Below, one piece after another: positions 8,302 through 17,058 of a DNA stretch of 64,000 bases. Both the position numbers and the translations under genes were made by a program. Source of the DNA: Phormidium ambiguum IAM M-71 (GTDB taxonomy: Bacteria; Cyanobacteriota; Cyanobacteriia; Cyanobacteriales; Aerosakkonemataceae); assembly GCF_001904725.1 (NCBI RefSeq), contig NZ_MRCE01000031.1, forward strand, positions 1-64,000. Direction: 5' to 3'. The notes beneath the pieces are model-generated. The model worked only from the letters and a program-made list of their open reading frames with translations. It made no database searches and was not told the DNA's origin. Position 1 is the first letter of the stretch, and each line of letters opens with the position of its first letter.

Positions 8302-9108
8302 ATGAAAAATACAACTTTTAACAAAGTTAGCAAAATCATTGCTTTTCTGCTATTGTCGCTGATTTTCTTCTCACCTTTCGTAATTGTTAATGCTGGAGAG
8401 AGGGGAGTTTTAATGCAATTTGGCAAAGTGCAAAATCCGATTTTCGGAGAAGGAATTCACTTGATAATTCCCATTGTTAATACTGTAAAAAAACTGAGTA
8501 TTCGAGTACAAAAGCAGGAAATTTCCGCAGAAGCTTCCTCAAAAGATTTACAGGATGTTTTTACGGATGTTGCTCTTAACTGGCACATTCTCCCAGAGGA
8601 AGCAAACTTAATTTACCAACAAATTGGAGATGAAGCAGCAATTATAGATAAAATAATTAATCCAGCAGTGGAAGAAATACTTAAAGCTGTGATGGCGAAA
8701 TACACAGCAGAAGAAATTATTACTAGAAGGGAAGAAGTAAAAACTGGAGTAGATAATAGTTTAACTACTAGATTAATAACCTATCATATTGCAGTTGATG
8801 ATATTTCTTTGGTTCATGTGCATTTTTCCCAACGCTTTGGTGATGCTGTGGAAGCTAAACAAGTTGCGGAACAAGAAGCAAAAAGAGCAGAGTTTGTAGC
8901 CCAGAAAGCTACTAAAGAAGCAGAAGCTAAAGTGAATTTTGCTAAGGGAGAGGCAGAAGCACAAAGATTAGTTCGAGAAACTCTGAATACAGAAGTTTTA
9001 GCCAAACAAGCTATAGAAAAGTGGAATGGTAATTTACCCTTAATTATTGGTGAGGGTGGGCCAAAAGTGTTGGATTTGGGTCAATTAGTAAATACTCTCC
9101 AAAAGTAA
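8302..9108 (+). CDS. SPFH/band 7 (prohibitin-type) membrane protein
   Basis: Prohibitin-like protein of 268 residues. One N-terminal membrane anchor (about 10-28), an SPFH domain from GERGVLMQFGKV (about 32) to ~185, then an Ala/Glu/Lys-rich coiled coil (about 188-235, KQVAEQEAKRAEFVAQKATK). Such proteins form ring-like scaffolds in thylakoid or plasma membranes and modulate membrane proteases. It faces a small membrane protein convergently. A link to sulfur metabolism is suggested only by an imperfect motif copy 124 bp upstream. Confidence 0.85.
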   Translation: MKNTTFNKVSKIIAFLLLSLIFFSPFVIVNAGERGVLMQFGKVQNPIFGEGIHLIIPIVNTVKKLSIRVQKQEISAEASSKDLQDVFTDVALNWHILPEEANLIYQQIGDEAAIIDKIINPAVEEILKAVMAKYTAEEIITRREEVKTGVDNSLTTRLITYHIAVDDISLVHVHFSQRFGDAVEAKQVAEQEAKRAEFVAQKATKEAEAKVNFAKGEAEAQRLVRETLNTEVLAKQAIEKWNGNLPLIIGEGGPKVLDLGQLVNTLQK

Positions 9109-9121
9109 GGTTTCTGATTAA

Positions 9122-9586
9122 CTACAAATTACCCAAAAGTTCTAAGGGAGTGTCGAGAATTTTTAGTTGCAGGAGTGCCAAAATAACTAGGGTGTAGGCA
9201 GTGGAAGTAGCTATACCCATCAGTAATTCTTTTTTAAAATTACGTTCTTTTGATTGGTCTTGAAAAACGTCCATCACTCCGGCTTGCATGAGTAGAATTC
9301 CGGCGATACAGGAGATCCAATAACCAATTATTGTGCAGGGTAGGAGTAATTTTGGTGACAGTAAGCTACAGAGATAGCCAAAACCGTAGGCGATCGGTAA
9401 ATTGAAAAATAAATCATTCCACCAAGATAAAGGTGAAAGCAAAAATCCGATCACCAGGAAAAATCCACCTTTGAGCTTTTTAAATAAAACTGCTGCAAAG
9501 TCCTTCGATATACCTTGGCGTAACTGTTCTGGGTTCAATGCTTTAGCAATACTCAACTCTTGACCAACTTTTTGGCTGCTTTCCAT
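9122..9586 (-). CDS. Conserved membrane protein of unknown function
   Basis: 154 residues from the ATG at 9586, preceded by a strong ribosome-binding site (AAGGAG, 8 bp upstream); a TTG 18 bp further up is rejected. Two to three hydrophobic segments are visible: FFLVIGFLLSPLSWW (about 42-56), a region with LLLPCTIIGYWISCIAGILL (about 78-100) and a third near 125-140. I do not recognise the family. Motif site 5 lies 18 bp upstream of the start, so it may belong to the island's regulon. It is convergent with the SPFH gene (13 bp apart). Confidence 0.75.
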   Translation of the reverse strand: MESSQKVGQELSIAKALNPEQLRQGISKDFAAVLFKKLKGGFFLVIGFLLSPLSWWNDLFFNLPIAYGFGYLCSLLSPKLLLPCTIIGYWISCIAGILLMQAGVMDVFQDQSKERNFKKELLMGIATSTAYTLVILALLQLKILDTPLELLGNL

Positions 9587-9603
9587 ATAACTCCTTATTT
9601 CCA

Positions 9604-9621
9604 ATCGGTTTACCGTATATT
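9604..9621 (+). promoter_or_regulatory. Shared sulfur-island motif, site 5
   Basis: Reads ATCGGTTTACCGTATATT, 18 bp upstream of the membrane-protein start at 9586. It matches site 7 (TGGTTTACCGTATTTT) at all but two or three bases. At this distance it would overlap the promoter or transcript start. Confidence 0.55.
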
Positions 9622-9666
9622 AAAACAAAAATAATTAAAAGTCTAGTAGAAAATAGTGTACTGGCT

Positions 9667-9704
9667 CAAAAAAGATCAGCCAGAAGAAAGCTCTCCTGGC
9701 TGAT
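9667..9704 (-). terminator. Rho-independent terminator for the exported-protein gene
   Basis: Minus-strand hairpin with 9-bp arms ATCAGCCAG / CTGGCTGAT (9675-9683, 9696-9704) followed on that strand by CTTTTTTG. It ends transcripts from the gene starting at 10441. Confidence 0.7.
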
Positions 9705-9716
9705 TTAGATCAAAAA

Positions 9717-9769
9717 GTACGTTGTTGCGCTTTAGCGCCTTTCTTTAGCGCTAAAGCGCAACAACGTAC
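9717..9769. repeat. Perfect 22-bp inverted repeat
   Basis: Arms 9717-9738 and 9748-9769, beginning GTACGTTGTTGCGCTTTAGC, with a 9-nt loop. It resembles the hairpin at 32969-33025 (GTAAGTTGTTGCGCT), so both belong to one dispersed repeat family. Confidence 0.85.
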
Positions 9770-9790
9770 CTAAGCACCTAAGCTCAAAAC

Positions 9791-10441
9791 TTAGTCGTTT
9801 TCGATTGTTGGTGCGTTGGGAATTCTAGCGGCTATTGCGTCGGGCGAAATATTGGGAATAAACCAATTAGCATCACCAGCGCTGAAAATCTCTGCTGGAG
9901 GGACGTTTAATTCTACTGCGCCTGTGTCGGGATTAGCTTTGATTACTAATTGGGTGCCATCAAGGATTTTAACAGCGACAGGATTTGCTAATTCTTGTGT
10001 TTCTCCGTTATTACTTAAACCTGCAACTTTGATTCCACCTGGTAAATAAACCCCATCGCAATCCCATTCATCATTGGTGGTTTCGCCATCTGCGAGAAAA
10101 TAGATGGCATTATCGAATGTGGAGGTCGATTTTTTGGGTTTACTGCCATAAATAGCTAGGGTTTTCCCGGTTTCATTGCGACATTGACCCCAGTTAATCC
10201 CGGATTCCAAAGCATATTTTTGAAATTCCAGATCTGCGATCGATTTTTGAATGTCTTCTTGGGTAACTCCTTCCGGTAATTCTGGCGAATTTTTAACTTT
10301 CAACAATTCATCTAAAGCTTGAGTGACTTGGATGTAGTCGGGGTTATTAGTAAATTTTGGTGGATCAGCAAATGAAGGTTTGGCAATTAATAAGTTAACA
10401 AAAATTATCAAAGCTACAAGAACTATTTTCAAATATTTCAT
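9791..10441 (-). CDS. Exported protein of unknown function
   Basis: 216 residues with a clear Sec signal peptide (MKYLKIVLVALIIFVNLLIAKPSFA, cleavage after SFA at about 25). The mature part starts with an acidic helical region (about 33-75) and continues with a domain holding GINWGQCRNETGKTLAIYG and WDCDGVYLPGGIKVAGL, with two cysteines that could form a disulfide. No enzyme motif was recognised. A good ribosome-binding site (CAGGAGA) precedes the ATG, and a terminator follows the gene. Probably periplasmic. Confidence 0.75.
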   Translation of the reverse strand: MKYLKIVLVALIIFVNLLIAKPSFADPPKFTNNPDYIQVTQALDELLKVKNSPELPEGVTQEDIQKSIADLEFQKYALESGINWGQCRNETGKTLAIYGSKPKKSTSTFDNAIYFLADGETTNDEWDCDGVYLPGGIKVAGLSNNGETQELANPVAVKILDGTQLVIKANPDTGAVELNVPPAEIFSAGDANWFIPNISPDAIAARIPNAPTIEND

Positions 10442-10504
10442 GGTTTTCTCCTGGTAATTTAGTCAAAAAAGTTGAAGTTAAATTGAAATGAAGGGGGGGG
10501 GAAT

Positions 10505-11215
10505 TTAATTTTTTTCGATTTGGGGCGATCGCCAATAGTTAATCGCCTGGGTAAGCACACAACCGCCGATCGCTAACAGCGTCATCACAGTTAAGGAACT
10601 GCTTTCTAGTGTATGACTTTTGCACAAAATCAACACACCTAAACCAATCAAAACGAAGGGAACAATATTTTTACCATAACGAGTTAAGGAAGATGCGATC
10701 GCAGGTAAATTAGTTAATCGATAAGCGGTGTAGCACCAAACACCAACCATCGAGAAAAATACCGCCAGAATTACCGGAAGACTTGCCAAAGTACTGCTAG
10801 CAAATAGTGGTACATAAATGCTGATATTGTCACTGCCATTAGCAACAGTCACCGCTGCTACACCGTAAACTTGGGGAGAAAAAAGTTTTGCCAGTACAGA
10901 GTTATTAGGTTCTGTTTCTACTTCATCATCTGACTCATCATCATCTCGATTTAGTAGACTGTTGATTCCAATTGCGATCGGAACAATACCCAACATTCCA
11001 ATCCAAGCTTGAGGTACGATTAAACTGCTAAAAAAACCGGGAAGACTAGCCATAACTAATGCAGTAAAACCGAGATATTGTCCAGCAACAATGTGCCAAC
11101 GGCGAAAGTTGCTATTTACTTGGGAAAAAAACAGGCTGAGAATGACGATATCATCAATGTTGGTAGCACTAAAAGCTGTTAATCCAGCGGGAATTGCAGT
11201 TACTAATCCATCCAT
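10505..11215 (-). CDS. CadD-type cadmium resistance/cation permease family protein, copy 1
   Basis: Polytopic protein of 236 residues of the CadD (PF03596) family. Family marks: LTAFSATNIDDIVILSLFFSQ at the start, GQYLGFTALV in helix 2, and AAVTVANGSDNISIYVPLF in the second half, with conserved Asp/Asn in membrane segments. An acidic loop (RDDDESDDEVETE, about 90-102) separates the two halves. Two more paralogs lie at 17.1 and 17.8 kb. The family was named for cadmium resistance, but the true substrate is open; near TauE exporters it could act in ion or sulfur-oxyanion homeostasis. A 9-G run lies just after the gene (10493-10501). Confidence 0.85.
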   Translation of the reverse strand: MDGLVTAIPAGLTAFSATNIDDIVILSLFFSQVNSNFRRWHIVAGQYLGFTALVMASLPGFFSSLIVPQAWIGMLGIVPIAIGINSLLNRDDDESDDEVETEPNNSVLAKLFSPQVYGVAAVTVANGSDNISIYVPLFASSTLASLPVILAVFFSMVGVWCYTAYRLTNLPAIASSLTRYGKNIVPFVLIGLGVLILCKSHTLESSSLTVMTLLAIGGCVLTQAINYWRSPQIEKN

Positions 11216-11322
11216 TTACAGTTCATCCTTTTTGTTATGTTTTGGGTTTAATAATTTAGTCACTTACTTATGGTGATAAGTAGGATAGGCATCTTGCCTG
11301 TCAATCCGTCTCCTCAATAAAT

Positions 11323-12828
11323 TTATTCCAAGTCTTCCCGATCGAGTGAAATTGCATTCAACGGAGAACTGCTGTAAGAAGTGTTAGATTTTTCAAATTT
11401 TGCATGAATTGAATCAATACCTCGCTGCATTGAAGTAACGATTTCTGGGGAACGAAATCTTTGCATGATAAACCAACCACAAGTTATCGCTAAATACAGT
11501 AAAAATAGATAAGGAAACGCATCATAAGGTGCTTCTGGAACTGGGAAAAGCGTACTACCTGGAATTCCCACACTACCCAAAACTGGTATTGCCATGAATC
11601 CAACTGCTAAAACTGAAATTACTACATTGATAGGGCGCAATTGACCAATATTGCGGAGATAAACTGGTGCAGCAATAGATATGAGAATGTACACAGTTAA
11701 AAATCCATAGCTACAAATTGCCCCCAAATAACCCATACTTTCAAATAATTTGATATGGAATAAAGACATCGCAGCAGGCACTAGAAACATTAGGAAAGTA
11801 CATAAAGTGACTGCAATATGAGGAGTTCTATTTGATGAATGTGCAGAACCTAAAGAAGAGTGAAATAATCCGTGACGTGCCATCAAAAAGAAGATTCTTG
11901 CAGCCGGATTAATACAACCTAAAACACAAGCAAAGAAGCTAAATAACGCACCAATGGCAATTAATTCTCCTAACCAACCCATTCCTACTTGTTGTGATAG
12001 GAAACTTAAAGGTTCTTCACTTTGAGTAATTGATACTCCTGTATCTCTAAAACCCAAAACTTCAATATAGGTCATGAGAATGAAGAATAGACCAGCCAAA
12101 ATTGCACTACCAGTTACAGCTTTGGGAATACTTTTTAGAGGATTTTTTGCTTCATCACCTAAAGAAGTCGCACTTTCAAAACCAGAGAAACCAAACATTA
12201 CTAAAACAAGTCCCGTTGCCACACTACCAGGCGTTACGCCTTCCAATGTCAGCTGAGGTAAATCCAAAACAAAGCCTTTGTGTGCCCAAATAATTGCACC
12301 TAAAATAAGAATTAATCCGAGAGAAATTCCTTCTAACCACAACATTGCCATTGCTGAAAGTTGGATGTCTTTATAGGCTGCATACCAAGCAATTCCAGCG
12401 CCAACTGCTAATAATGTAATGCTTGAAGGATGGATGCCTAAATGACCAATTAAAGTGCTACTAAAGTTGGCAAAACCACATAAAACAGACATCCCAGTAA
12501 ATAGGTAAGCTAGGACTAAACTCCAACCACAAATTACACCTGCTGTTAGCCCTAAACCTTTGACAATATAAGAATAAAGTGAACCGGGAGAGGCGGAACG
12601 ACTGGCAAATTGATTAATGTTAATGCTGACCAAAGTTAACCCGATTAAGCCAATCAAAAAACTTAACCAAGTGCCATTTCCAGCAAGGGCAACAATTAAG
12701 CCAAGATTAGAAGCTGGTATTGTGGTAGGTGCAATCACAGCAAAGGATTGTGCTAAGACTTCTCCAAAGGAAAGACAGTCTGGTTTTAAACCGTGAACGC
12801 TGTGATTATTTAATTTTTTAGTCGTCAT
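11323..12828 (-). CDS. APC-family amino acid permease
   Basis: Amino acid/polyamine/organocation permease of 501 residues with about 12 membrane segments. The first contains SFGEVLAQSFAVIAPTTIPA and the second a glycine-rich break typical of the APC fold; LVMFGFSGFESATSLGDEAK (about 210-229) is the diagnostic helix 6 region. A ribosome-binding site (AAAGGAA) precedes the ATG. It is divergent from a LysR gene, with a 17-bp palindrome between them, so that regulator probably controls it. Substrate unknown; cysteine, taurine or other amino acids are possible in this context. Confidence 0.85.
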   Translation of the reverse strand: MTTKKLNNHSVHGLKPDCLSFGEVLAQSFAVIAPTTIPASNLGLIVALAGNGTWLSFLIGLIGLTLVSININQFASRSASPGSLYSYIVKGLGLTAGVICGWSLVLAYLFTGMSVLCGFANFSSTLIGHLGIHPSSITLLAVGAGIAWYAAYKDIQLSAMAMLWLEGISLGLILILGAIIWAHKGFVLDLPQLTLEGVTPGSVATGLVLVMFGFSGFESATSLGDEAKNPLKSIPKAVTGSAILAGLFFILMTYIEVLGFRDTGVSITQSEEPLSFLSQQVGMGWLGELIAIGALFSFFACVLGCINPAARIFFLMARHGLFHSSLGSAHSSNRTPHIAVTLCTFLMFLVPAAMSLFHIKLFESMGYLGAICSYGFLTVYILISIAAPVYLRNIGQLRPINVVISVLAVGFMAIPVLGSVGIPGSTLFPVPEAPYDAFPYLFLLYLAITCGWFIMQRFRSPEIVTSMQRGIDSIHAKFEKSNTSYSSSPLNAISLDREDLE

Positions 12829-12973
12829 CTAAGCTTTTCCTTTTATTTACTGAATTGAATTGCTGCTAATTTGGTTTTTGCATATTTGCTCTAGCTTGAG
12901 TTGAATTCAAGGTGTCTCATTTTGACTTTAAACTCCTTTTTTGTATAAAACAAACATTCTTTTTTGTTAAACT

Positions 12974-12990
12974 CATAAATTGAATTTATG
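12974..12990. promoter_or_regulatory. Candidate LysR operator
   Basis: Perfect palindrome CATAAATT-G-AATTTATG between the divergent APC permease and the LysR gene, 33 bp before the LysR start. The ATAA-N7-TTAT core fits the T-N11-A style of LysR sites. Confidence 0.5.
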
Positions 12991-13022
12991 AAAGTTTTTA
13001 AAGTACGGTTTTGAGGTAGGAA

Positions 13023-13955
13023 ATGTCATCAATGACTCTCGATCAGCTACGCATTTTTTTAGCCGTAGCCGAACATTTGCACTTTACTCGTGCAGCAGAA
13101 TTTTTATACATTACTCAGCCTGCTGTTAGTGCAGCAGTTCAAAGTTTGGAAGTAGAATATGGAGTGAGATTATTCGATCGCATTGGTCGCCATATTGAAA
13201 TCACAGAAGCAGGTAAATTACTACAAATAGAAGCAAAAAAAATTCTCGAACAAGTTGCCTTAACAGAACGGGGATTGCGGGAATTAAACAACCTCCAACG
13301 GGGTGAATTAAAATTAGGCGCTAGCCTAACTATTGGTAACTATTGGCTACCGGAAAAAATTAGCCGATTTAAGCGGTTATATCCGGGTATTTTTGTGAAC
13401 TGTACCCTGGCTAATGCTGATGACATTTGCGAAGGTACAGCGTTGGGTTTGTTCGATATTGGTTTAATAGCGGGAGAAGTTAAACCATCTGTGAAAAAGA
13501 GTTTAGACCAAGAAATTGTGGGAAGCGATCGCTTAAAAATTGTTGTTGGTAAATCCCACCCTTGGTTTGAAAGTAAAGGGATTTCTTTAACCGAACTTTG
13601 CACAACAGATTGGGTAATGCGTGAATCCGGTTCGGGAACCCAACAAATGTTTGAACAAGCTTTAAAAAATAGAAACATAGAGCCAACAGAATTACAGGTG
13701 ATTTTGGTTTTAACTAGTAGTGAAATGGTCAAAGCTGCGGTAGAAAATGGCGTAGGCGCAGCCGCTATTCCCGAATTGATGATCAAAAAAGAGTTACAAC
13801 TTGGTACTTTACGCTCAATTCCCATCATCGATAATGTCAACAATTTGAATCAAAACTTGGATATAGTCCGACCAATTTTAAAGTTAAAGCATCAGCAACG
13901 CTTCCAAACTCGACTCGCCAAAGCTTTTGAGGAAATGTTAATCACGTTAATTTAG
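13023..13955 (+). CDS. LysR-family transcriptional regulator
   Basis: 310 residues. The N-terminal HTH (LDQLRIFLAVAEHLHFTRAA, then ITQPAVSAAVQSLE) covers about 6-60, followed by a two-lobed effector domain from about 90. A ribosome-binding site (GAGGTAGG) precedes the ATG. The effector domain resembles CysB/CysL/CmpR-type proteins in general, so the ligand cannot be named. It is divergent from the APC permease, its most likely target. It is also the only LysR protein in the window and therefore a candidate reader of the GTTAGA-N3-TCTAAC palindromes. Confidence 0.88.
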   Translation: MSSMTLDQLRIFLAVAEHLHFTRAAEFLYITQPAVSAAVQSLEVEYGVRLFDRIGRHIEITEAGKLLQIEAKKILEQVALTERGLRELNNLQRGELKLGASLTIGNYWLPEKISRFKRLYPGIFVNCTLANADDICEGTALGLFDIGLIAGEVKPSVKKSLDQEIVGSDRLKIVVGKSHPWFESKGISLTELCTTDWVMRESGSGTQQMFEQALKNRNIEPTELQVILVLTSSEMVKAAVENGVGAAAIPELMIKKELQLGTLRSIPIIDNVNNLNQNLDIVRPILKLKHQQRFQTRLAKAFEEMLITLI

Positions 13956-13985
13956 AAAAATCAATTTGCATTGCCAGATTGAGTT

Positions 13986-14477
13986 TTAATGATACGCTCC
14001 AATCACGCTGTAAATTAATCCTGATAACACTAGCAAAGTCACCACGATGTAGACATAATCTCGTTGACGCAGAAAAGCTAAAAACGAGATGGCTACACGC
14101 ACGATCGGAGTAGCTATTAAAATCAATAAACCTAATTGGATAATCCCCTGACGACGACCTGCTAATACTGCATCAATTACCCCTCCTGGAGAACGAAATT
14201 CCGATGGTACACCATGAAAAACTCGATAATCAGCAGGTTCAGCACCGTGACGTACTAAATACAAAATCCCTCCCACTAAAACAACCGCACTAGCTAGAAA
14301 AACCCCGTATTTTAAAAGGTTACTAAGTAATAGTTCAAGTTGTTGTTCTCTCTTTGTCTTGCTGTATTTTATCTCCTCATTAAGTTCACACTGTTGGGGA
14401 AAATCATTGAAATCGTTATCCAAATTTTCGTGAAATAAGTTAAATTCAACTATTTCACTTTCTGCTAATTTTTGCAT
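13986..14477 (-). CDS. DUF1634 membrane protein, TauE partner
   Basis: 163 residues with a soluble acidic N-terminus (about 1-55) and three membrane helices (about 57-75, 115-133 and 142-160), the layout of DUF1634 proteins. These are commonly encoded directly after a TauE/SafE permease, as here: its ATG lies 1 bp from the tauE stop and its ribosome-binding site is inside tauE, so translation is coupled. The segment VFHGVPSEFRSPGGVIDAVL between helices 1 and 2 is family-typical. Function unknown; probably a subunit or regulator of the exporter. Confidence 0.85.
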   Translation of the reverse strand: MQKLAESEIVEFNLFHENLDNDFNDFPQQCELNEEIKYSKTKREQQLELLLSNLLKYGVFLASAVVLVGGILYLVRHGAEPADYRVFHGVPSEFRSPGGVIDAVLAGRRQGIIQLGLLILIATPIVRVAISFLAFLRQRDYVYIVVTLLVLSGLIYSVIGAYH

Positions 14478-14478
14478 T

Positions 14479-15324
14479 TTATATTCCCCCTAATAAGTTG
14501 TTATAAACCATTTTCAAAGCCATTAATACCAGAACTAAACTAAAAACTATTCTTAAAACTTTCGTTTTAGCTCCTACTAAAACTTTTGCGCCTAATAAAG
14601 CACCTGGTAATACTCCTAACATCACAGGCATAGAAAGTCCTGGATCGATATAGCCTCGTGCTAAGTAAACACCCGCCGAAGCTGCTGCGGTGACACCAAT
14701 CATAAAGTTACTTGTAGTTGTCGAAACTTTGAATGGCAACCGCATTGCTTGATCCATTGCTAATACTTTAAATGCTCCCGAACCAATACCTAGTAAACCG
14801 GAAATTACCCCCGCAACTACCATCACGCCAAATCCTATATGAACTGAGTGAACTTGGTAAGGCATTAGTCCGTTGGGAGTTGGACAAGTACCATTAAGTT
14901 TTAAATAACTTACTAACGGATCTGTTGACTCATTTTCTGGCTGTTCAGGACGTGGTTGTTGTGATAAATAAGCCGAATAAAGTAGAACAACTGCTAACAC
15001 AATAGTTAGTGTTTTGACGGAAATAAATGCAGCTATTACAGCACCAATTAATGCTCCCAATGTTGTTGCTACTTCTAAAAACATTCCTAACCGTAAGTTA
15101 GTAAAACCTTGCTTAATATAAGCAGATGCCGCACCGGATGAGGTAGCAATTACAGATACTAAAGAAGCGCCAACGGCATAGCGAATATCAACTGCAAATA
15201 CTGAAGTTAGCAAGGGAACAATAACTACGCCACCGCCTAATCCAGTCAGCGATCCCACAAAGCCAGCAGTAAATGAACCTATCCAAACTAATAAAGTAAA
15301 TTCCCAAATATCCAATGTTTGCAC
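14479..15324 (-). CDS. TauE/SafE sulfite exporter family protein, copy 1
   Basis: 281-residue membrane protein with two homologous halves of about four helices each: GFVGSLTGLGGGVVIVPLL near the N-terminus and GVISGLLGIGSGAFKVLAM in the second half. TauE/SafE proteins export sulfite, sulfoacetate or other organic anions and are typical of sulfonate catabolism. The frame opens with GTG at 15324; a TTG at 15315 (MDIWEF), better spaced from the AGAGG upstream, is an alternative start. It pairs with DUF1634 directly downstream. No copy of the shared motif was seen upstream, unlike TauE copy 2. Confidence 0.87.
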   Translation of the reverse strand: MQTLDIWEFTLLVWIGSFTAGFVGSLTGLGGGVVIVPLLTSVFAVDIRYAVGASLVSVIATSSGAASAYIKQGFTNLRLGMFLEVATTLGALIGAVIAAFISVKTLTIVLAVVLLYSAYLSQQPRPEQPENESTDPLVSYLKLNGTCPTPNGLMPYQVHSVHIGFGVMVVAGVISGLLGIGSGAFKVLAMDQAMRLPFKVSTTTSNFMIGVTAAASAGVYLARGYIDPGLSMPVMLGVLPGALLGAKVLVGAKTKVLRIVFSLVLVLMALKMVYNNLLGGI

Positions 15325-16071
15325 CTCTTTTCTATAATTTTTTACTACTTAGAAATATCAGCTTTAAATGTTTCCAATTTTCCATATCAGCTACTGCATC
15401 AGTAGGAATATGTTACTATTCTAGTAATGCTGTAGAACGTATTCTCTATATTCATCAATCTATGAAGTCTTTCGTATTATCCTTAATAGGTAAATATGTC
15501 ATGTGGTAATTACTCCTGCACTTATATATTGTTTCTAAGGATAGATGTATTTTCATAGATTTTATTCCTTAGTTATGAATAAAGATACTAAATTAAATTT
15601 GGGTAAAAATCAAGACAATTACTAACTAGTTTTAGATTTTTTTTACTATTAGTAAATTACGATAATATTACCAATTTAGTAATCTATAATTTAGACTTAT
15701 AAATAATCATAATTTTTTGTCAATTTAGTTACTTTGTCGCTTTTATAGAAACAAACTTGGTTGTTCGGTTATACCAATTCTCTATGAAGATGCGCTGAAT
15801 GAACCCCACCCCAAACCCCTCCCCGTCTACGGGGAGGGGCTATGATTAAGCGCAATTTTACAGAGAATTGGTATTAGCTTTCCCATTTGAGTTCCCGCAG
15901 CTAAATCAATAAAATCAAATATTCTTATTTATTAAATTGATAACTTGAAGTGATTAATTATTCAGCTGAATATTGAGAACTCAATAGCTGCTAGTTCGAT
16001 CTAAAGAGGCTTTTGGGCAATTATGTATAGGCAGATACTATGACCCATAGCTTTTTGGTAATAGTTTCGAT
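15325..16071. other. Long AT-rich intergenic region
   Basis: About 750 bp without a supported gene between TauE copies 1 and 2. A 64-codon frame at 15315-15509 has no recognisable content. It holds the palindromic element at 15771-15874 described separately. Confidence 0.5.
15771..15874. repeat. Palindromic MITE-like element, ATACCAATTCTCT family
   Basis: 104 bp bounded by 13-bp perfect inverted repeats ATACCAATTCTCT / AGAGAATTGGTAT. The interior has a CCCCTCCCCGT / ACGGGGAGGGG-type hairpin. A second member with the same ends lies at 31588-31704. Confidence 0.75.
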
Positions 16072-16089
16072 AAAATACGGTAAGTCGGT
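16072..16089 (-). promoter_or_regulatory. Shared sulfur-island motif, site 6
   Basis: On the minus strand ACCGACTTACCGTATTTT, the best match to the consensus and 17 of 18 identical to site 9. It lies 42 bp before the small leader ORF and 140 bp before TauE copy 2. Confidence 0.65.
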
Positions 16090-16131
16090 CGAGATAACGG
16101 GTTTAATTTAACGAGCCTAAGAGAGTTGCAA

Positions 16132-16233
16132 ATGAACCAAATCGTAGTGCAAGATCATCGATCGCAAACATTAAGCAAAGTTCTCAAGGACGGTAATTTC
16201 AGAAGTCACTTTCGGAGTAAAGGAGTTATATGA
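16132..16233 (+). CDS. Possible 33-aa leader peptide of tauE copy 2
   Basis: Small frame starting at ATG 16132 whose TGA overlaps the tauE ATG (ATGA, 16230-16233). The peptide begins MNQIVVQDHRSQTLSK and is basic near its end. It starts downstream of motif site 6 and fills the leader between that motif and tauE, so it is probably transcribed. There is no strong ribosome-binding site and no family is recognised. The stop/start overlap could couple translation, or it could be chance. Confidence 0.3.
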   Translation: MNQIVVQDHRSQTLSKVLKDGNFRSHFRSKGVI

Positions 16234-17027
16234 GTTATTTGCTACTAACACCGCTGAGTTTTTTAGTTGGGATTGTTGTGGGATTAACGGGAATTGGCGG
16301 AGCATCGCTGATTACTCCGATGTTGATTTTCCTGTTTCAGGTGCCACCTGCGATCGCAGTTAGTTCTGATGTCGTAGCTGCTACCTTAATGAAAGTTATT
16401 GGTAGTGTTAAACACTGGCAGCAAAAAACACTTGATTGTGAAGTAGTAAAATGGCTGGCTTTAGGAAGTGTACCAGGCTCACTTTCTGGAATCGGACTTT
16501 TATATTTACTCAGACAAATTGAAGGTTTAAATTTAGATACTATTTTACTTCGCTTAATTGGCACAATGATGGTGTTAGTTACTTTTTCAGCGATCGCACA
16601 ATCATTATTAAAACTATTTTTGCCGAAATTAAATTTACCATCTCCCCCAAAATTTGATTTAAAAACTAATTCTGGTCGATTGTTAACAATGGGAATTGGA
16701 GCAATTCTCGGTTGTTTAGTTGGCTTAACTAGCGTGGCTTCTGGTTCAATGTTTGCGCTGGCATTAATTACTTTTTTCCGCCTAGATTCGCAAAAATTAG
16801 TCGGTACAGATATTTCGCAAGCTTCTATTTTGTTAGTGTTTACTTCAATGGGACACTTGGGTTTAGGAACAGTAGATTGGAGTTTAGTTTTACCAATTTG
16901 GTTAGGTACAGTACCGGGGGTTTTAGTTGGTGCAAAACTCTGCAAACTCACCCCGCAACCTGCATTACGGATGATTATTTATAGCATTTTAACAATGGTT
17001 AGTTGGAAGTTAATTAATCAAGCTTAA
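16230..17027 (+). CDS. TauE/SafE sulfite exporter family protein, copy 2
   Basis: 265-residue permease with the family repeat GIVVGLTGIGGASLITPMLI (about 13-32) and a second glycine-rich helix start, GAILGCLVGLTSVASGSMFA (about 152-171). The start has a good ribosome-binding site (AAAGGAG). Expected role: export of sulfite or related anions produced by sulfonate cleavage. Motif site 6 lies upstream, so unlike copy 1 it is probably expressed with the ssu genes. It is convergent with CadD copy 2. Confidence 0.88.
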   Translation: MSYLLLTPLSFLVGIVVGLTGIGGASLITPMLIFLFQVPPAIAVSSDVVAATLMKVIGSVKHWQQKTLDCEVVKWLALGSVPGSLSGIGLLYLLRQIEGLNLDTILLRLIGTMMVLVTFSAIAQSLLKLFLPKLNLPSPPKFDLKTNSGRLLTMGIGAILGCLVGLTSVASGSMFALALITFFRLDSQKLVGTDISQASILLVFTSMGHLGLGTVDWSLVLPIWLGTVPGVLVGAKLCKLTPQPALRMIIYSILTMVSWKLINQA

Positions 17028-17058
17028 GTAAATAGCGATCGCGTAGCGTGCTGTAAGC

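Noticed and set aside
10493-10501. Nine-G homopolymer as phase-variation tract
   Set aside because: It lies between two genes, not within a frame or between obvious promoter elements, so a switching role has no support.
12999-13015. AAAGTACGGTTTTGAGG before the LysR gene as a motif copy
   Set aside because: Contains TACGGT but lacks the TTAC/GTAA context and the conserved outer bases.
15315-15509. 64-codon frame upstream of TauE copy 1
   Set aside because: Overlaps the tauE start on the other strand and has no recognisable content.
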